Assembly: GCA_003260075.1 (NCBI GenBank)
Contig: QLIY01000021.1
Span: forward strand, 190,839 to 254,838
DNA from: Phallusia mammillata
Taxonomy: Eukaryota; Chordata; Ascidiacea; Phlebobranchia; Ascidiidae
Length of the DNA stretch: 64,000 nucleotides
Direction of reading: 5' to 3'
In this document: positions 12,468 through 21,800 of the stretch, in pieces
How the letters are laid out: every line of letters begins with the position of its first letter
How positions within the stretch are numbered: the first letter of the stretch is position 1
Notes under the pieces: model-generated
Told to the model about the DNA's origin: nothing
Seen by the model: the letters and a program-made list of their open reading frames with translations, nothing else
Database searches by the model: none
Made by a program: the position numbers and the translations under genes

Positions 12468-15400
12468 TGCTGAAGACGGACGTGATGATACTGAACGTAA
12501 TAAAAGGCATTTTTTAACAAAAAACCACCAAATATTTGGATGTGTATTTCCTCAGAAGCTTTATAAGGTAGGATGAACATAAATTCATAACGGGGATCAG
12601 CCCTGAAGCATTCTTGCAAACTAGCGATCACGGCTTGTGATTCGACTTTCGATGGGTTCAACGCTGAGCCAATGTAGCCCAGTTGGTGGAGCCCGAGCTC
12701 CTTAAAGACTCCTGCCGTGGGTTCGAATCCCACCACACGCTAGATTTTTCCTACGCTTTGCATGTAGGAATGCTTGGTGACCGACTTGGTTCGGTACAAC
12801 GCCTTCAATCAGCCTGACTTAACATTATATAATTTTTGTGGCTTGGAACTTTAATGCAATCCTAAGTCGTTTCTCAGGTGTAGAGTTTAGTGTTTTTAAC
12901 ATCTTGCTTTTCGTAGAATTGCTTGAAACATTTTATCTTGTTTTGATGTAACGTAAAACAAAAAGAAATGTGTGTAATACACTTTGTACATTGCATGAAC
13001 GTCTTTAACACTCACGTGATCCGACGGTGGCTTTAGCGCTGCTAGTGGTGGAATATCTGTCACTTTCTTCTCTCTCCTTTGGGGATCTAAAAAGGACAAG
13101 AATGAAAGTAATAAAAAGGCTTTGAAGATGGCATAGCCAATTTCTGTTTCCTTCTCTAATAAACATACACATATTACTTAGTTTCCAGCAATTCAATAAT
13201 ATAGAAATTTTAGTAGAAATTCGCGTTACATTAATAATTTAAACTTAGAGAACCAAGACTTATTTATTTGTGAAATATGATTGTTTACAAAAGAGTTGTA
13301 AACGGGCCTGAAACTCCGAACCCGGCCCGAACCCAATTAGTTTTTGAGCAGCCCGTTTAGGTCAGAAAGTTTGATTGACAGGCCAATACATTCACCTCAA
13401 GAAACCGTTATAAAAAGACTAAATATAACAAACACAATAGACAAATGGTCTTGAACAATCCGTTTTGGGACTGTTTGACATTAGGTCAGGTCCAGCAACT
13501 AGCTAAATAGCTAGTTAAATTAATTAAAAAACACTGACACAAAGTGTAAAGTCAGGCCCATTTTTTTTAAGAAACCTAGGGGGGGGGGGTTCTACAAGAA
13601 GTAGTTTATACCGTCCAAAAAGCAATTAAAATCCAAGGGTTTTTAAACTTCTTTACCTGTCATTGTTCAGAGGTTGTGTTTTCGTTCTACTATTTTTCAC
13701 AGAAGGTAAACTCTTATCTGTTGTTTCATTCGCTCGTTCTCTTCGCAACGAACGACGAGTGAGACCATCCAAATTGACTGGCCTCGACACTGGGGGGGGG
13801 GGGGGGTAGCAATTAAAAAGTTTAAATTAGTTTATCATCCTCGGAATACATGGGCAAAATGCTTTAAAGCATTAAACCTGAAAAAACATATGGACCGGTA
13901 ACGAACTCCTCGCAGGGGGGGGGGGCCCGATCCGAAAAGCCCGGCCCAACTTCAAACTTTGGTTTAGAATAGAGCAGTATTTTCAACGAAAAGCTATAAC
14001 ATTCTACAGAAAGCAGTTTGTTCATTTTAAAGCTTTAAGATAATTAAAGCTTTAGTCATTAACAAAAAAACCTGTCGTTGTTCAGAGGTTGCGTTCTCGT
14101 TCTACTGTTCTTTACAGAAGGTAAACTCTTATCTGTTGTCTCATTTGTCCGCTCTCTTCGCAACGAACGACGAGTGAGGCCATCCAAATTGACTGGCCTC
14201 GACACTGGGGGCGCTCTGTACAACATAAAGATTACAAACCTTGCTGAAACGGTCAACATGGGCACACTTGAATCGGGATGTAAGGCAGGTATTAAGGTCT
14301 AGTAATGAGTAATTACCTACAACTGCAAAACTATTATACAGAAACAGGTCACAAACTTTGTGAACCGTTTTGAGTATGTATGCATTTTAACATCGGGTGA
14401 TACAACAACAAAAGTTTTTAACAAGTTTCAAATTATAAGAAATTGGCCTTGTAAACATCAGCTTAGTTATTGCGCACTTGATAACTTAACGAAAGAGAAA
14501 AGGCAAATCTAGTCAATAAAAATATAATTTAACAAACATTAAACTACCTGCAAGACCTCCTATAAGCATTGGCAGCATTATCAACAGCACCGGTATCTTT
14601 ACGATAAGATCGTTGAAATGGGGAACTCTTTGCCGTATCAGCTTGTTTACTTTCCCGCTGAAACTTGGAAAGATTCTCCCTAAATTTCCGCTTAGCCTTG
14701 TCAGCAATCTCGTCTTTTTTGTCGATCTTTCGTCCATCTTTCTTGTCCGGTTCGTTCCCTTTTATCGGTTTAGGGCCGTTTTGCTGAGCCCGATTCATAT
14801 CTACTAAGTTTTCTTTTCCACTGAAGTTTCTGTAGCTGAAAAAACAAAAACAGATTCCTTTTTAGTGTGTAAAGTTTTTCGTATAAGGCAGGGATGCACA
14901 ATCTTTTCGCTATGACGGTCGCATCGCAGATCCTTATTTCAGCAACGGCCAGCAAGTGTCTGCTTGTTTTTGATTTAAAATTACTGTAAAGAAATAGGTC
15001 TCATATATACCATTTAAACAGATTAATTTCTAACTTGATGCACTGATCGAGCTGAACATTCTCACGATCAGTCTTAAATGTTTATTACGCATATGGCTAC
15101 TAGATTTGTAATACTCTTTCTAGCCCAACGGAGCAGAGATATAAATATTTAGCAAAAAAGTTTCGTTTACAAATGCCGCCGGTACATATATTTCAATACA
15201 CACGTTCACGTTCACGACCGCATAAACTCGTCTCTGCGACCGCAGGTTGCGCACCCCTCGTATACGGCTTTTACATTTAACAAATCTACAGTTTCACTGA
15301 CACTATTCTTGCTTACAGATAGTGACAATACTGTTACGGTAAAATATATCTCTTTTATACATGTCTTAAAAATTAAAATCTTAAAAACGATTGAAGTTTT

Positions 15401-18400
15401 CATGAACGTTACCAATCTACATCTAATATCTTTACTGTTGCCCAAACTCATCTAACAACTACAAAACGAGGTTACTAGTGCATGTGCTTTGGAATGACAA
15501 TATTTGAAAGATCCCCTATCTCGTTGACATTATCGCCAAAGACTGTCATACGCCCTGGATTGTATATTACACATGATTTGGATTTGACAAAACTTGACGA
15601 TAAGAAACCGACACCAGAAAACCTTAAATGACTCATTATGAGCCCTAACAGGAAAAATACTTTTTTACTTTACAAACCTAGTAAAAGATTGTTTCTTAAA
15701 GTCCATTGCTGCAACTTTAGTATGCTCACTACATGGTCAACTACCTTAACTGATGTGATTTTGACTGTTCAATGGGAAAGATACTTCTTCCAGTCATATC
15801 ACACCATTTACTAACTGTGAGTATTTCTCCTTAGGCTGCATACTTGCATTGCAGTTACCCAGTTAAGCGCCTTTCCCAAGGGAGCTGTTATGGCCTATCG
15901 GTTTAAATACGATTTCATTTGACTGACTGCTTCGTCAAAGATTTCAAAGATATCAAAGATTGCCAAGGCCAGGTGACTGTCCTTTTCCAATATAAGTAAG
16001 GTAAGCCTTTGCTCTTTAATTAAGTACAAGTTTACAACACTCTAAATGACATTAGCGCACCACAACTGGTAAAACTTAGTTTAAGGCATGTTTGAAGAAG
16101 ATATTGGCCTAAGTAAAGCTAAAATCTTAGTCACTGACTTGACCCTTTAAACAAATTGTATTACCACTTTATATAATACACTTTACAACAGAACTTTGCA
16201 AGGCAGGCAGAATTGTAGCTTGTACTTTTGTCAGCACTGTGACTGTGGAACAGACACCTCCCAACAATCCTTAAAACCTCTATATTCAATTTCACATGGC
16301 TACCCACAAACTGGCAGATTTATTTCCTAGAAATCAATCGATTTCGCCGCCAATTGTTAACGTTTGTTACAACATTATTCTTAAATGTCACGTATTTCTA
16401 AACGTAGAATTGGTCTGATATGGGCCTTTTTTCAATCTACATGTCGGAATAGAGCAGATTACATGTATTTTGTGAGCATCTTTTTTTAACCAAAATGCGT
16501 TTAAACGTGTTACTCGTTTTGTTTTGTTGTGATATGGGGGGGGGGAGAGCAGATTACATGTATTTTGTGAGCATCTTTTTTCAACCAAAATGCGTTTAAA
16601 CGTGTTACTCGTTTTGTTTTGTTGTGATATTTTACACAATACCTCATCCTTAAGCAAAAAACGAACGTATTCAGTGGTTACTACAATAACCATACTACAT
16701 TCTTTAACATAACTGCTCTTATATTGCCTCTTTTCTTGCTTATGGTATCATAACCAATATTTAATGCCACCCAACAAGCAATACAACATATTACGTAACT
16801 TGTAGGCCTCCTTAACCTTCAGTCAGTTTAGCCAACGTTCATAACAGCAACTGATCTCTTTTGTAAGCATGGCACCCCACAGGATAAAATACAACTCAAA
16901 CAAACTGAAGGCAATCAAATTGTTCCTTCGGCGGGCCGTGGAAACATCGAACTATGTACTCGACAAATATTGGCTTATCGTGCCAGCGCGACAATTAACT
17001 CTCGACGCTATTTCTTATCATGGCTTTGGCGCAAGGGAATCATGCCTTCCTATGGTTATGGCATATCCAAACCAGACAACACTGTACTGTGCCGTGCTTA
17101 TCTTATGTATGTGGTGTACAGTGCACGCTGACTTATACCGGGTTGTTATTATCAAGTCTGCATTAGGGTGTACCGGTGTACAACTCCTTTTCTTATGCGG
17201 ACAGTTTGACACTCACTAAAGAACAGATTTGCTGATAACAGGTTTAGTAACGAAATTGAACTGTTTTTAAAAATACCTATATCATTAAATCCTTTAATTT
17301 CATCAGTTTGAAGTGAGTAAGTATAGGTGCACAAGATTAGTCGGAAAAGCCTTTTATGGCACATGTGTACAAAGACGGGAGTGCCTGATGGGGGGGGGGG
17401 GCATCATTAAATCCTTTAATTTCATCAGTTTGAAGTAAGTAAGTATAGGTGCACAAGATTAGTAAGAAAAGCCTTTTATGGCACATGTGTACAAAGACGG
17501 GAGTGCCTGATGGGAGTGACGTTTAGACTAACGTAAATGATGGCAGCAAAATGCTTTGTTGTGTGGTGGACATGCGACGTAACTGTTTAAAACATGTTTG
17601 TTTCATGGTATGCATATTACTGGCCTTTACTGCTACCAACTATTGTACATTTAACTGTCAGTAGGACAAACAAAATCTATGAGTTTATGGTTGGTATCGT
17701 TTAGCAAACGTGGGCGATAAAAAATGCACAAAAGGCGAAACCAGCGTTTTGGCATACTGAACAGCATGCGCTGTAGGGATTCGCAAAGCGATCATAGTGT
17801 CAAATCTCCAAATAGATATAACTCCTTACTTGACGCCCGTAACACACGACGAAACAAATAATTGCTTTGTGTATGCCACAGTGCAAATAGCTCCTAATGG
17901 CGTATTTATGAGTTCCTCGCAGCTGCACGTCGCCTGTGGCACTTGAAACGATCTCGCGTTACGTACGCACAATACATAAGGTGACTTTTGTAAGTGTACA
18001 GAAGTGCAGACATCCGTGACCATAATTTGGGTTTGGAAAGGGCCCCAATTTTATCCTTTGAGAATTACCAATTTATGTAGGCTTATGGACAAATTTTCAA
18101 ATCAAGGTTACAAAAGATGTGCTTATTTAGGAAATTTTGCAAATGTAATACTTTCGAAGTCGCAATGACCTATAATTGACCTGCTGTTAAACCTAAGACA
18201 AAATCTGTAGTATTTAGGTATAACACATTTTATTTGTTTTCAAAGTATTTAAAGGCATTTTTTTGCTGTTTGGACTCCTATAAAAGTCTTATAAATCGCG
18301 TGCTGCTTCTGGACTAAGTTTATCTACTAATGCAAAAGACAATTCCCGCCAAAAAACAGTTGAAATTTAGCCTACCTCGATTTGGGGACTGTCCCATTTC

Positions 18401-18536
18401 GTTCCTTAGGCGTTGACCTCAGCGACGACCTCCAGCGGTTTGCGGGACTTGCAGGGTTCCTGGTGAATTCGCTGTTGACCTTTACATCCTGCTTGGTCAC
18501 GTCGTTCGAGTAGGTTCGGTGGGCTGCTCGTATCAT
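2775..18536 (-). CDS. Multi-exon gene for a Ser/Lys-rich disordered protein, function unknown
   Basis: Coding exons, 5' to 3' on the minus strand: 18536-18376, 14835-14548, 14215-14072, then 13086-13016 or 11698-11628, 12490-12250 or 11185-10984, 10418-10264, 8297-8178 or 7339-7220, and 4021-2775. Each has AG/GT borders and the splice phases agree throughout (2,2,2,1,2,1,1), which strongly supports the model. About 796 residues are covered and the 3' end is missing. The protein begins MIRAAHRTYSNDVTK and contains a basic KRKFRENLSKFQRESKQ helix, a Ser-rich stretch, an SRAELAMERHMERMRK helix, a short heptad-like EEAIDTFRKLSEEIDTLK, and a final exon rich in Lys, Ala and Thr ending in an acidic Ser tract. 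The composition suggests a scaffold or cytoskeleton-associated protein; I do not recognise the family. The first ATG is a guess, since the frame stays open upstream to a stop. An upstream exon is possible. Confidence 0.7.
5027..5345. repeat. Near-identical direct repeat across a 10-G spacer
   Basis: GCATAACGGTTTACCACCTAA through ATAAACAATTAA occurs at about 5036-5184 and again at 5195-5342, separated by ten G at 5185-5194. There are small allele-like differences, including an indel after CACCTAA. This is the same pattern as at other G spacers in the window. Confidence 0.75.
5870..6146. mobile_element. Inverted-repeat element with tRNA-like B box
   Basis: Left arm: ATCAGCCCTGATGCGTCGAT, CAGACCAGCGATCACG, then CAGTACGCCAGGCCCACTG. 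Right end: TTTAATAGGCCTGGCGTACTG, the inverse of the inner arm. Inside lies GTGGGTTCGAATCCCACC at about 6027-6044, matching the B box of a tRNA-type RNA polymerase III promoter. So this is a non-autonomous element that combines terminal inverted repeats with a tRNA-like core. No protein is encoded. Confidence 0.7.
7220..7339 (-). CDS. 120-nt exon of the minus-strand gene, copy 1
   Basis: It follows TTTTTTATGCAG and precedes GTAAATTTG on the minus strand, phase 1 to phase 1, so it fits between the exons at 10264-10418 and 2775-4021. The peptide begins EVTPSPTKSSKILKS. The second copy at 8178-8297 encodes the same 40-residue segment. Confidence 0.65.
8178..8297 (-). CDS. 120-nt exon of the minus-strand gene, copy 2
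   Basis: This encodes the same peptide as 7220-7339 with the same splice phases. It lies beyond a 10-G spacer in a block that repeats the first copy almost base for base, so it is probably an unmerged allele rather than a second exon. Confidence 0.5.
9057..9584 (+). mobile_element. hAT-family element with 8-bp target-site duplication
   Basis: The terminal repeats CAGAGATGGCGAACC (9057) and GGTTCGCCATCCCTG (ending 9584) are inverse of each other apart from one base. The 8-bp sequence GTCTATAA lies immediately outside both ends (9049-9056 and 9585-9592), the hallmark of hAT insertion. Inside, 9215-9439 encodes FGSTYSCESLFSHMNFIK and RSRNSLSSDMTAACIK, typical of the C-terminal dimerisation region of hAT transposases. 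Most of the transposase is absent, so this is a 528-bp deleted, non-autonomous copy. Confidence 0.9.
9593..10263. other. Non-coding, no feature recognised
   Basis: AT-rich intron-like sequence of the minus-strand gene with a single N at 9596. GGCCCGCGTAGTAAG and TGGCCCGCAACAAAAT near 9617-9655 resemble the inner part of hAT-type elements, but no ends are clear. Confidence 0.3.
10264..10418 (-). CDS. 155-nt exon of the minus-strand gene
   Basis: It is bounded by GAATTATAG and GTGAGCG on the minus strand, phase 2 to phase 1. It encodes PKSRQTIETDPLEGINATK, LTFTKENLYSPPPQK and a short tail ending KIEE. It is seen once and fits both neighbours in phase. Confidence 0.65.
10984..11185 (-). CDS. 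202-nt exon of the minus-strand gene, intact copy
   Basis: It follows TTTACTTTCAG and precedes GTACGT on the minus strand, phase 1 to phase 2. It encodes a Ser-rich run, then SSSRGPSSGKKLSRAEL, AMERHMERMRKASSPSAG and a short tail ending in AATK. The alternate copy at 12250-12490 is interrupted by a G run. Confidence 0.68.
11282..11458. mobile_element. Inverted-repeat element with tRNA-like core
   Basis: GTGATGGGTTCAAGTCCCATC (a degenerate B box) is followed by CTAGATTTTTTTCTAG, GAATGCTTAGAAGACTAG and GCCTTCAATGGGCCGGGCC. This is the same order as in the element at 12580-12812. The left end runs into the 15-G run at 11232-11246. Confidence 0.6.
11628..11698 (-). CDS. 71-nt exon of the minus-strand gene, copy A
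   Basis: It is bounded by CATTTTTAG and GTGAGTGTG on the minus strand, phase 2 to phase 1, encoding SPKERDESDRYSTTSSAK and ATVGS. It fits between the 144-nt and 202-nt exons. A near copy lies at 13016-13086. Confidence 0.62.
12250..12490 (-). CDS. 202-nt exon, copy interrupted by 63 G
   Basis: Both borders match the intact exon at 10984-11185, but a run of 63 G at 12404-12466 stands in place of about 24 bases of coding sequence (GATGTAGATGTAGATG in the other copy). The frame is destroyed. Because the intact copy shows what belongs there, this is direct evidence that G runs stand for unsequenced gaps. Confidence 0.6.
12580..12812. mobile_element. Inverted-repeat element with both tRNA promoter boxes
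   Basis: The left arm has GGGGATCAGCCCTGAAGCAT and AACTAGCGATCACGGC. The core contains TAGCCCAGTTGG at 12675-12686, matching an A box, and GGTTCGAATCC at 12720-12730, matching a B box, with tRNA-like spacing. The right part has GACCGACTTGGTTCGGTACA and CGCCTTCAATCAGCCTG. It does not fold as a full tRNA by eye, so I call it a tRNA-derived element and not a tRNA gene. Confidence 0.7.
13016..13086 (-). CDS. 71-nt exon of the minus-strand gene, copy B
   Basis: Same splice borders, phases and Ser-rich reading as 11628-11698, with only a few base changes (for example GAATATCTGTCAC versus GAATATCGGTCAC). Probably the other allele of that exon. Confidence 0.5.
13290..13588. repeat. Second copy of the CCCGAA-rich dispersed repeat
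   Basis: It begins GTTGTAAACGGGCCTGAAAC and carries GTTTGATTGACAGGCC, AACACAATAGACAAATGG and GTCAGGTCCAGCAAC in the order seen at 176-480. It ends in a 10-G run at 13579-13588. Confidence 0.6.
13657..13791 (-). CDS. 144-nt exon, truncated second copy
   Basis: This matches the exon at 14072-14215 with point differences and is cut short on its 5' side by a 15-G run at 13792-13806. The donor is GTAAAG. It encodes the same SRPVNLDG and TRRSL(R)RERTNE region. Probably an unmerged allele. Confidence 0.5.
14072..14215 (-). CDS. 144-nt exon of the minus-strand gene
   Basis: It follows TTGTACAG and precedes GTTTTTTTG on the minus strand, phase 2 to phase 2. It encodes APPVSRPVNLDGLTRRSL, RRERTNETTDKSLPSVKN and a tail ending LNND. 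Confidence 0.65.
14548..14835 (-). CDS. 288-nt exon of the minus-strand gene
   Basis: It follows GTTTTTTCAG and precedes GTAGTTT on the minus strand, phase 2 to phase 2. It encodes YRNFSGKENLVDMNRAQQ, then a strongly charged helix (KKDEIADKAKRKFRENLSKF) and a basic tail. The charge pattern suggests a single alpha helix or short coiled coil. Confidence 0.68.
14889..15259. mobile_element. Short hAT-like non-autonomous element
   Basis: The left end CAGGGATGCACAATC and right end GGTTGCGCACCCCTC form imperfect inverted repeats. GTATAAGG (14881-14888) and GTATACGG (15260-15267) flank it as an 8-bp target duplication with one mismatch. The inner ends carry matching CTATGACGGTCGCA and TCTGCGACCGCAG words. 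No transposase is present. Confidence 0.7.
16441..16632. repeat. Direct repeat across a 10-G spacer
   Basis: GAGCAGATTACATGTATTTTG through GTTTTGTTGTGATAT occurs at 16451-16535 and 16546-16630 with one or two differences. The spacer is ten G at 16536-16545. Confidence 0.75.
17270..17520. repeat. Direct repeat across a G spacer
   Basis: CATCATTAAATCCTTTAATT-like sequence through GGGAGTGCCTGATG appears at about 17279-17390 and 17402-17513, separated by a 12-G stretch (two of those G belong to the repeat end). Differences are few. Confidence 0.75.
18376..18536 (-). CDS. First identified coding exon of the minus-strand gene
   Basis: It ends in a GTAGGC donor in phase 2, matching the exon at 14548-14835. 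It encodes MIRAAHRTYSNDVTKQDVKV and a Ser/Arg/Asn-rich tail ending GTVPKS. The ATG at 18536 was chosen because it is the first in an open stretch that begins after a stop about 50 bases upstream; true initiation could lie in an upstream exon. Confidence 0.55.
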
Positions 18537-18682
18537 GACGTCACAGTACAGAGAGTCTATGTTACTATTGTACTTAAGGTTTTAGGCAAGATTTACAACA
18601 CAACTTTTGAAATGCCTGTCACAACAATGCAAAGATGTTACAAAAAGCAACTAAAAAAATGAAAACTGAACTAACTCAGACC

Positions 18683-18850
18683 TTTATTGAGCTCTTCTGG
18701 CAAGTATTTTTATTCCTACGTTTTAAAGTCCTATAAGCGCACGCAGTGTTATTTACCCTGATGAAGGCGACCTGCATAGGACGTCGAAACGTCGGAATAG
18801 AAACACTTGCCAGAAGAGCTCTATAAACTTGATATTATGCCTGGCAGCAA
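18683..18850. mobile_element. Inverted-repeat element with hammerhead-like core
   Basis: TTATTGAGCTCTTCTGGCAA near 18685 is mirrored by ACTTGCCAGAAGAGCTCTAT near 18805, giving arms of about 23 bases. Between them lies CTGATGA (18758-18764), a possible hairpin (GACCT GCAT AGG) and GAAAC (18786-18790), the conserved words of a hammerhead ribozyme in the right order. The downstream TATGCCTGGCAGCAATA also occurs, inverted, near 41452-41477 next to GGCGTTTCGACGTCC. The ribozyme reading is tentative. Confidence 0.5.
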
Positions 18851-21800
18851 TAACTTATATATAACTTAGGCTTTGTTTAAACCTAGCTATGTTTATCCTA
18901 TCACCAATTTTAAGCACAAAAGTGGTTGCTTAAGTTGTACCAACGGACTATTATTACAGCAAAAATAAACGACCGTCAAAGACAAGGCACTAGTCAACCA
19001 AACATTCCATACAAACGCTGTTTCTGATTCTTAAACTGACTCCGAAGGTCACTGCCATATAGACAAGGAAGTTCAAAATTATCTGCAGTTATTAAAAGCG
19101 ATATAGCACTCAAGACATAGACTACATATGAATAATGCATACAAGTCATGTTGATTAAGCTTACAGGTTATCACTGGCTAACACGATTCTTCTGAAACAG
19201 GCATTAAAAATAAACACCTATGTTCCGAAGAAGGTTAAACGCTTTAACAAGTATGGTATAGCACACAGCATGAAGCACTCTGTTCAAATCGATATAGGCA
19301 AAACGATTTGTAGCTCAATTTGTTGTTGTTGATTCAAAGCTCGACCGCTGGCTAAATTTTATGGCTCAAGGCTACGCTTTTCATACACAGCAGTGCTTGG
19401 AACCTGGAAGACCTGATGCTATTTGGTTTAATTTATGCTGTACACCTGTCTTACCTGTTTTTCTGCTGCTTCTCTCGTTAACATTGGAGTAGTATTAAAT
19501 TTTCTTTTACCTCTTAATTATGACCAAAAACCTGCTGTATTTCAACACTAACTAACGCTCAGATGATACATTCAATGGAATATAGCTTTTACAATAAAAG
19601 ACCACCCACATACACTTACGTACATAGCAGTAAACATATATAGTAGGAACGAGCAATGAGACTTAAACAGTAGTTATGTGCAGTAACTCTCTCTAAATAG
19701 CTTTAAAACTATATACTGCTGTCAGTACAAATGTAACTTACATTTCCGCCTATTTCAAGGCACTACTGTCGTGTACTCAGATGGCATGGAACAACGTTAT
19801 TACCAACAAGCCACGCTGGCAACTGACCACAACAATAGCGACGGGCGTGCTGTCTTCCCTTGCGTGGCACCCGGCTTCATAAACTTAACCATGCGACGCC
19901 GCTATACAACTTTTCAGCGCTGGAAAACCTGGCTTTCAGGCGAAAGGCGCTTGGATTGTAAATCAAAACACTACAACACTGTGAACACTTACTATTGGCG
20001 TCGAAGCGTGGACAATATCAACACAATTTTCAATGGAACATTATGTTTGACGCACTGACAAATAAATTATAACAGTAGCCTGTATAAAACTACATACAGT
20101 ATCCACTACCGGAACTTGAAATGAACTTTTGACTGACATTTTTGAATCACAAACCAGTTAATACGCCTTTTCCAGCAAGTGTTAAAAGCACAAATTTCAT
20201 TTTTATTCCTTGTCTGCATTGTAACCAGTAGTGATGGTTTCAGAAATCGTATGATCATCTACATACATAACTATTTCAAAATTTGCGCTTTGTCTTTGAA
20301 GACACGCGTATTAAACTAGTCTAAAAACTCCATTGCTACGATACAAGTTCAAACAAGTAGCTACTATAGTAAAAAGTAATGAAATACAATACTTTGCAAT
20401 ACAATACTATACAATAACTTTGCTTTTGTTACCACAGACAAGATTACGGATTAGAACAAATGCTGTTCTCTGCAAATCTAAACTTTTGCTAAGCTTACTG
20501 AGCGGATTTTGAACAGATTGTAAATCCCTGAACTAACCCTCTACATTTAAACGCTGTCTTACACAGTTCAAACCTACACTATAGGACTGAATCTTGCTAC
20601 AGCAGTACAACTAATTCCAACGTCTATTATATTCTAAATCGACGTCCATAGTTTCTTGACCAAAGACTGTAGCTGAACTGACTTTTTGCTTTTTGTATCT
20701 TCCCTTCAGCTCAAAAACAACAAATAATCCGTTAACTGAGGTAAACAAGTGGAAAACTCGGAACTTGTGTCTCTACATCAAGTAGTACCAAAGAAATTCA
20801 CACGCTTGTCAGCTGGCAGGGCAAGGGGCGGCATCAGTTTTCAAGTAGAAACATCCACAAGCGTTTCGGCGAGACCTTACAAAAGCTTGTGACGTCATAA
20901 AGGACATTGTTCCGAGTTTCTAATTGATACAACGCGGAATTTTTCAAACACGAATTTGAGCGCGTAGGCCCTTGACGAATTGTGGTTTTCAAGCGGTAAC
21001 ATGTTTTTGGCAGAGCGGAAACGAATACAACCACTACGCACAAACGTATTTAGATTTAAACGTTGGAATTTTGTGCTGTCTGTTGTATTCTGCAGTAATT
21101 TTTATGCTTTAAAACAATGAAGCCAAATGCTTTACCAATTTAAAATATACTATTTGCACAATTAAGAAAAAGGCGTAAAAAAGGGCGAAATGGTCTATTT
21201 TTTGGTCAAGCAATTAGACAGTGACCAAATACAAAAGACTGTGCTACATGCAGGATAAAACTGCAATGTCTAAAATGGTCTGGACATCGATAATGCCAGG
21301 TGCAAATGCCTTGCTGGCACAGAAACAAGCTCAATCAGTCTTTGTTGCCCAAGGGAGGCCCAAATGAACAGCTGCTGATTCGGGTCGTAACCAAATCGTA
21401 AAGTTGAAAAATCTCGCAACAAATTTTTATTCCTAATTTTAAAACTTGATTTTTTAACTTTTGCTGTTAGTACAGTTCAGGTGTCTGGTTTATTAGACAA
21501 ATTTATTCAGTCTAAAACACCGACGCCTTCCATTCTAAACATCTATGTCTACCTCAAACAATTGCAAAAACGTTAAGATCTCCAAGTAAAAAACACACCA
21601 TTAGTCACCAGCACTTAATACACAGACATCCTGATTTAAGATGTCATGAGTACCTTAGTACATGGAGAGATTTTTAAGTGGATGCGTGGTATGGTATATT
21701 GCTGGAGGCACTGACAAACAGCAATTAACCTACCAATTATGGTTGGGTTAAGAAGATCCAGCAATGAAAACTCGAACAAGGCAGCGATAAATCTATGCCA

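Larger units (their letters stand above)
10625..13190. repeat. 1.3-kb near-identical tandem block joined by a 10-G spacer
   Basis: Sequence at about 10628-11870 (from CTGACTCGTTTCCTAAACTA) is repeated at 11952-13200 after ten G at 11942-11951. Both halves hold the same 202-nt and 71-nt exons and the same tRNA-like inverted-repeat element. Copy differences are point changes and small indels. An internal 15-G run sits at 11232-11246 and a 63-G run at 12404-12466. Confidence 0.75.
15268..18375. other. Intron of the minus-strand gene
   Basis: No supported exon. It contains two G-spacer overlap repeats (16441-16632 and 17270-17520). The plus strand is open from 16869 to 17219, but the predicted peptide has no recognisable features or splice context and I do not call it a gene. 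Confidence 0.4.

Noticed and set aside
12719-12735. A functional tRNA gene at the GGTTCGAATCC sites
   Set aside because: B-box (and once A-box) words are present but I cannot form a full cloverleaf; all copies lie inside the inverted-repeat element family.
16869-17219. 116-codon plus-strand frame with a hydrophobic segment
   Set aside because: No family match, no splice or promoter context, and it lies in an intron of the minus-strand gene.
19771-20058. 95-codon plus-strand frame with Cys and glycosylation-like sites; its antisense starts MVKFMKPG, like ribosomal protein L27
   Set aside because: No splice partners for the plus frame, and the antisense diverges from L27 after eight residues with no good donor, so both are probably chance.
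20834-21043. Minus-strand 69-codon frame as an upstream exon of the 2.8-18.5 kb gene
   Set aside because: No consistent phase with the first exon and only a weak donor.
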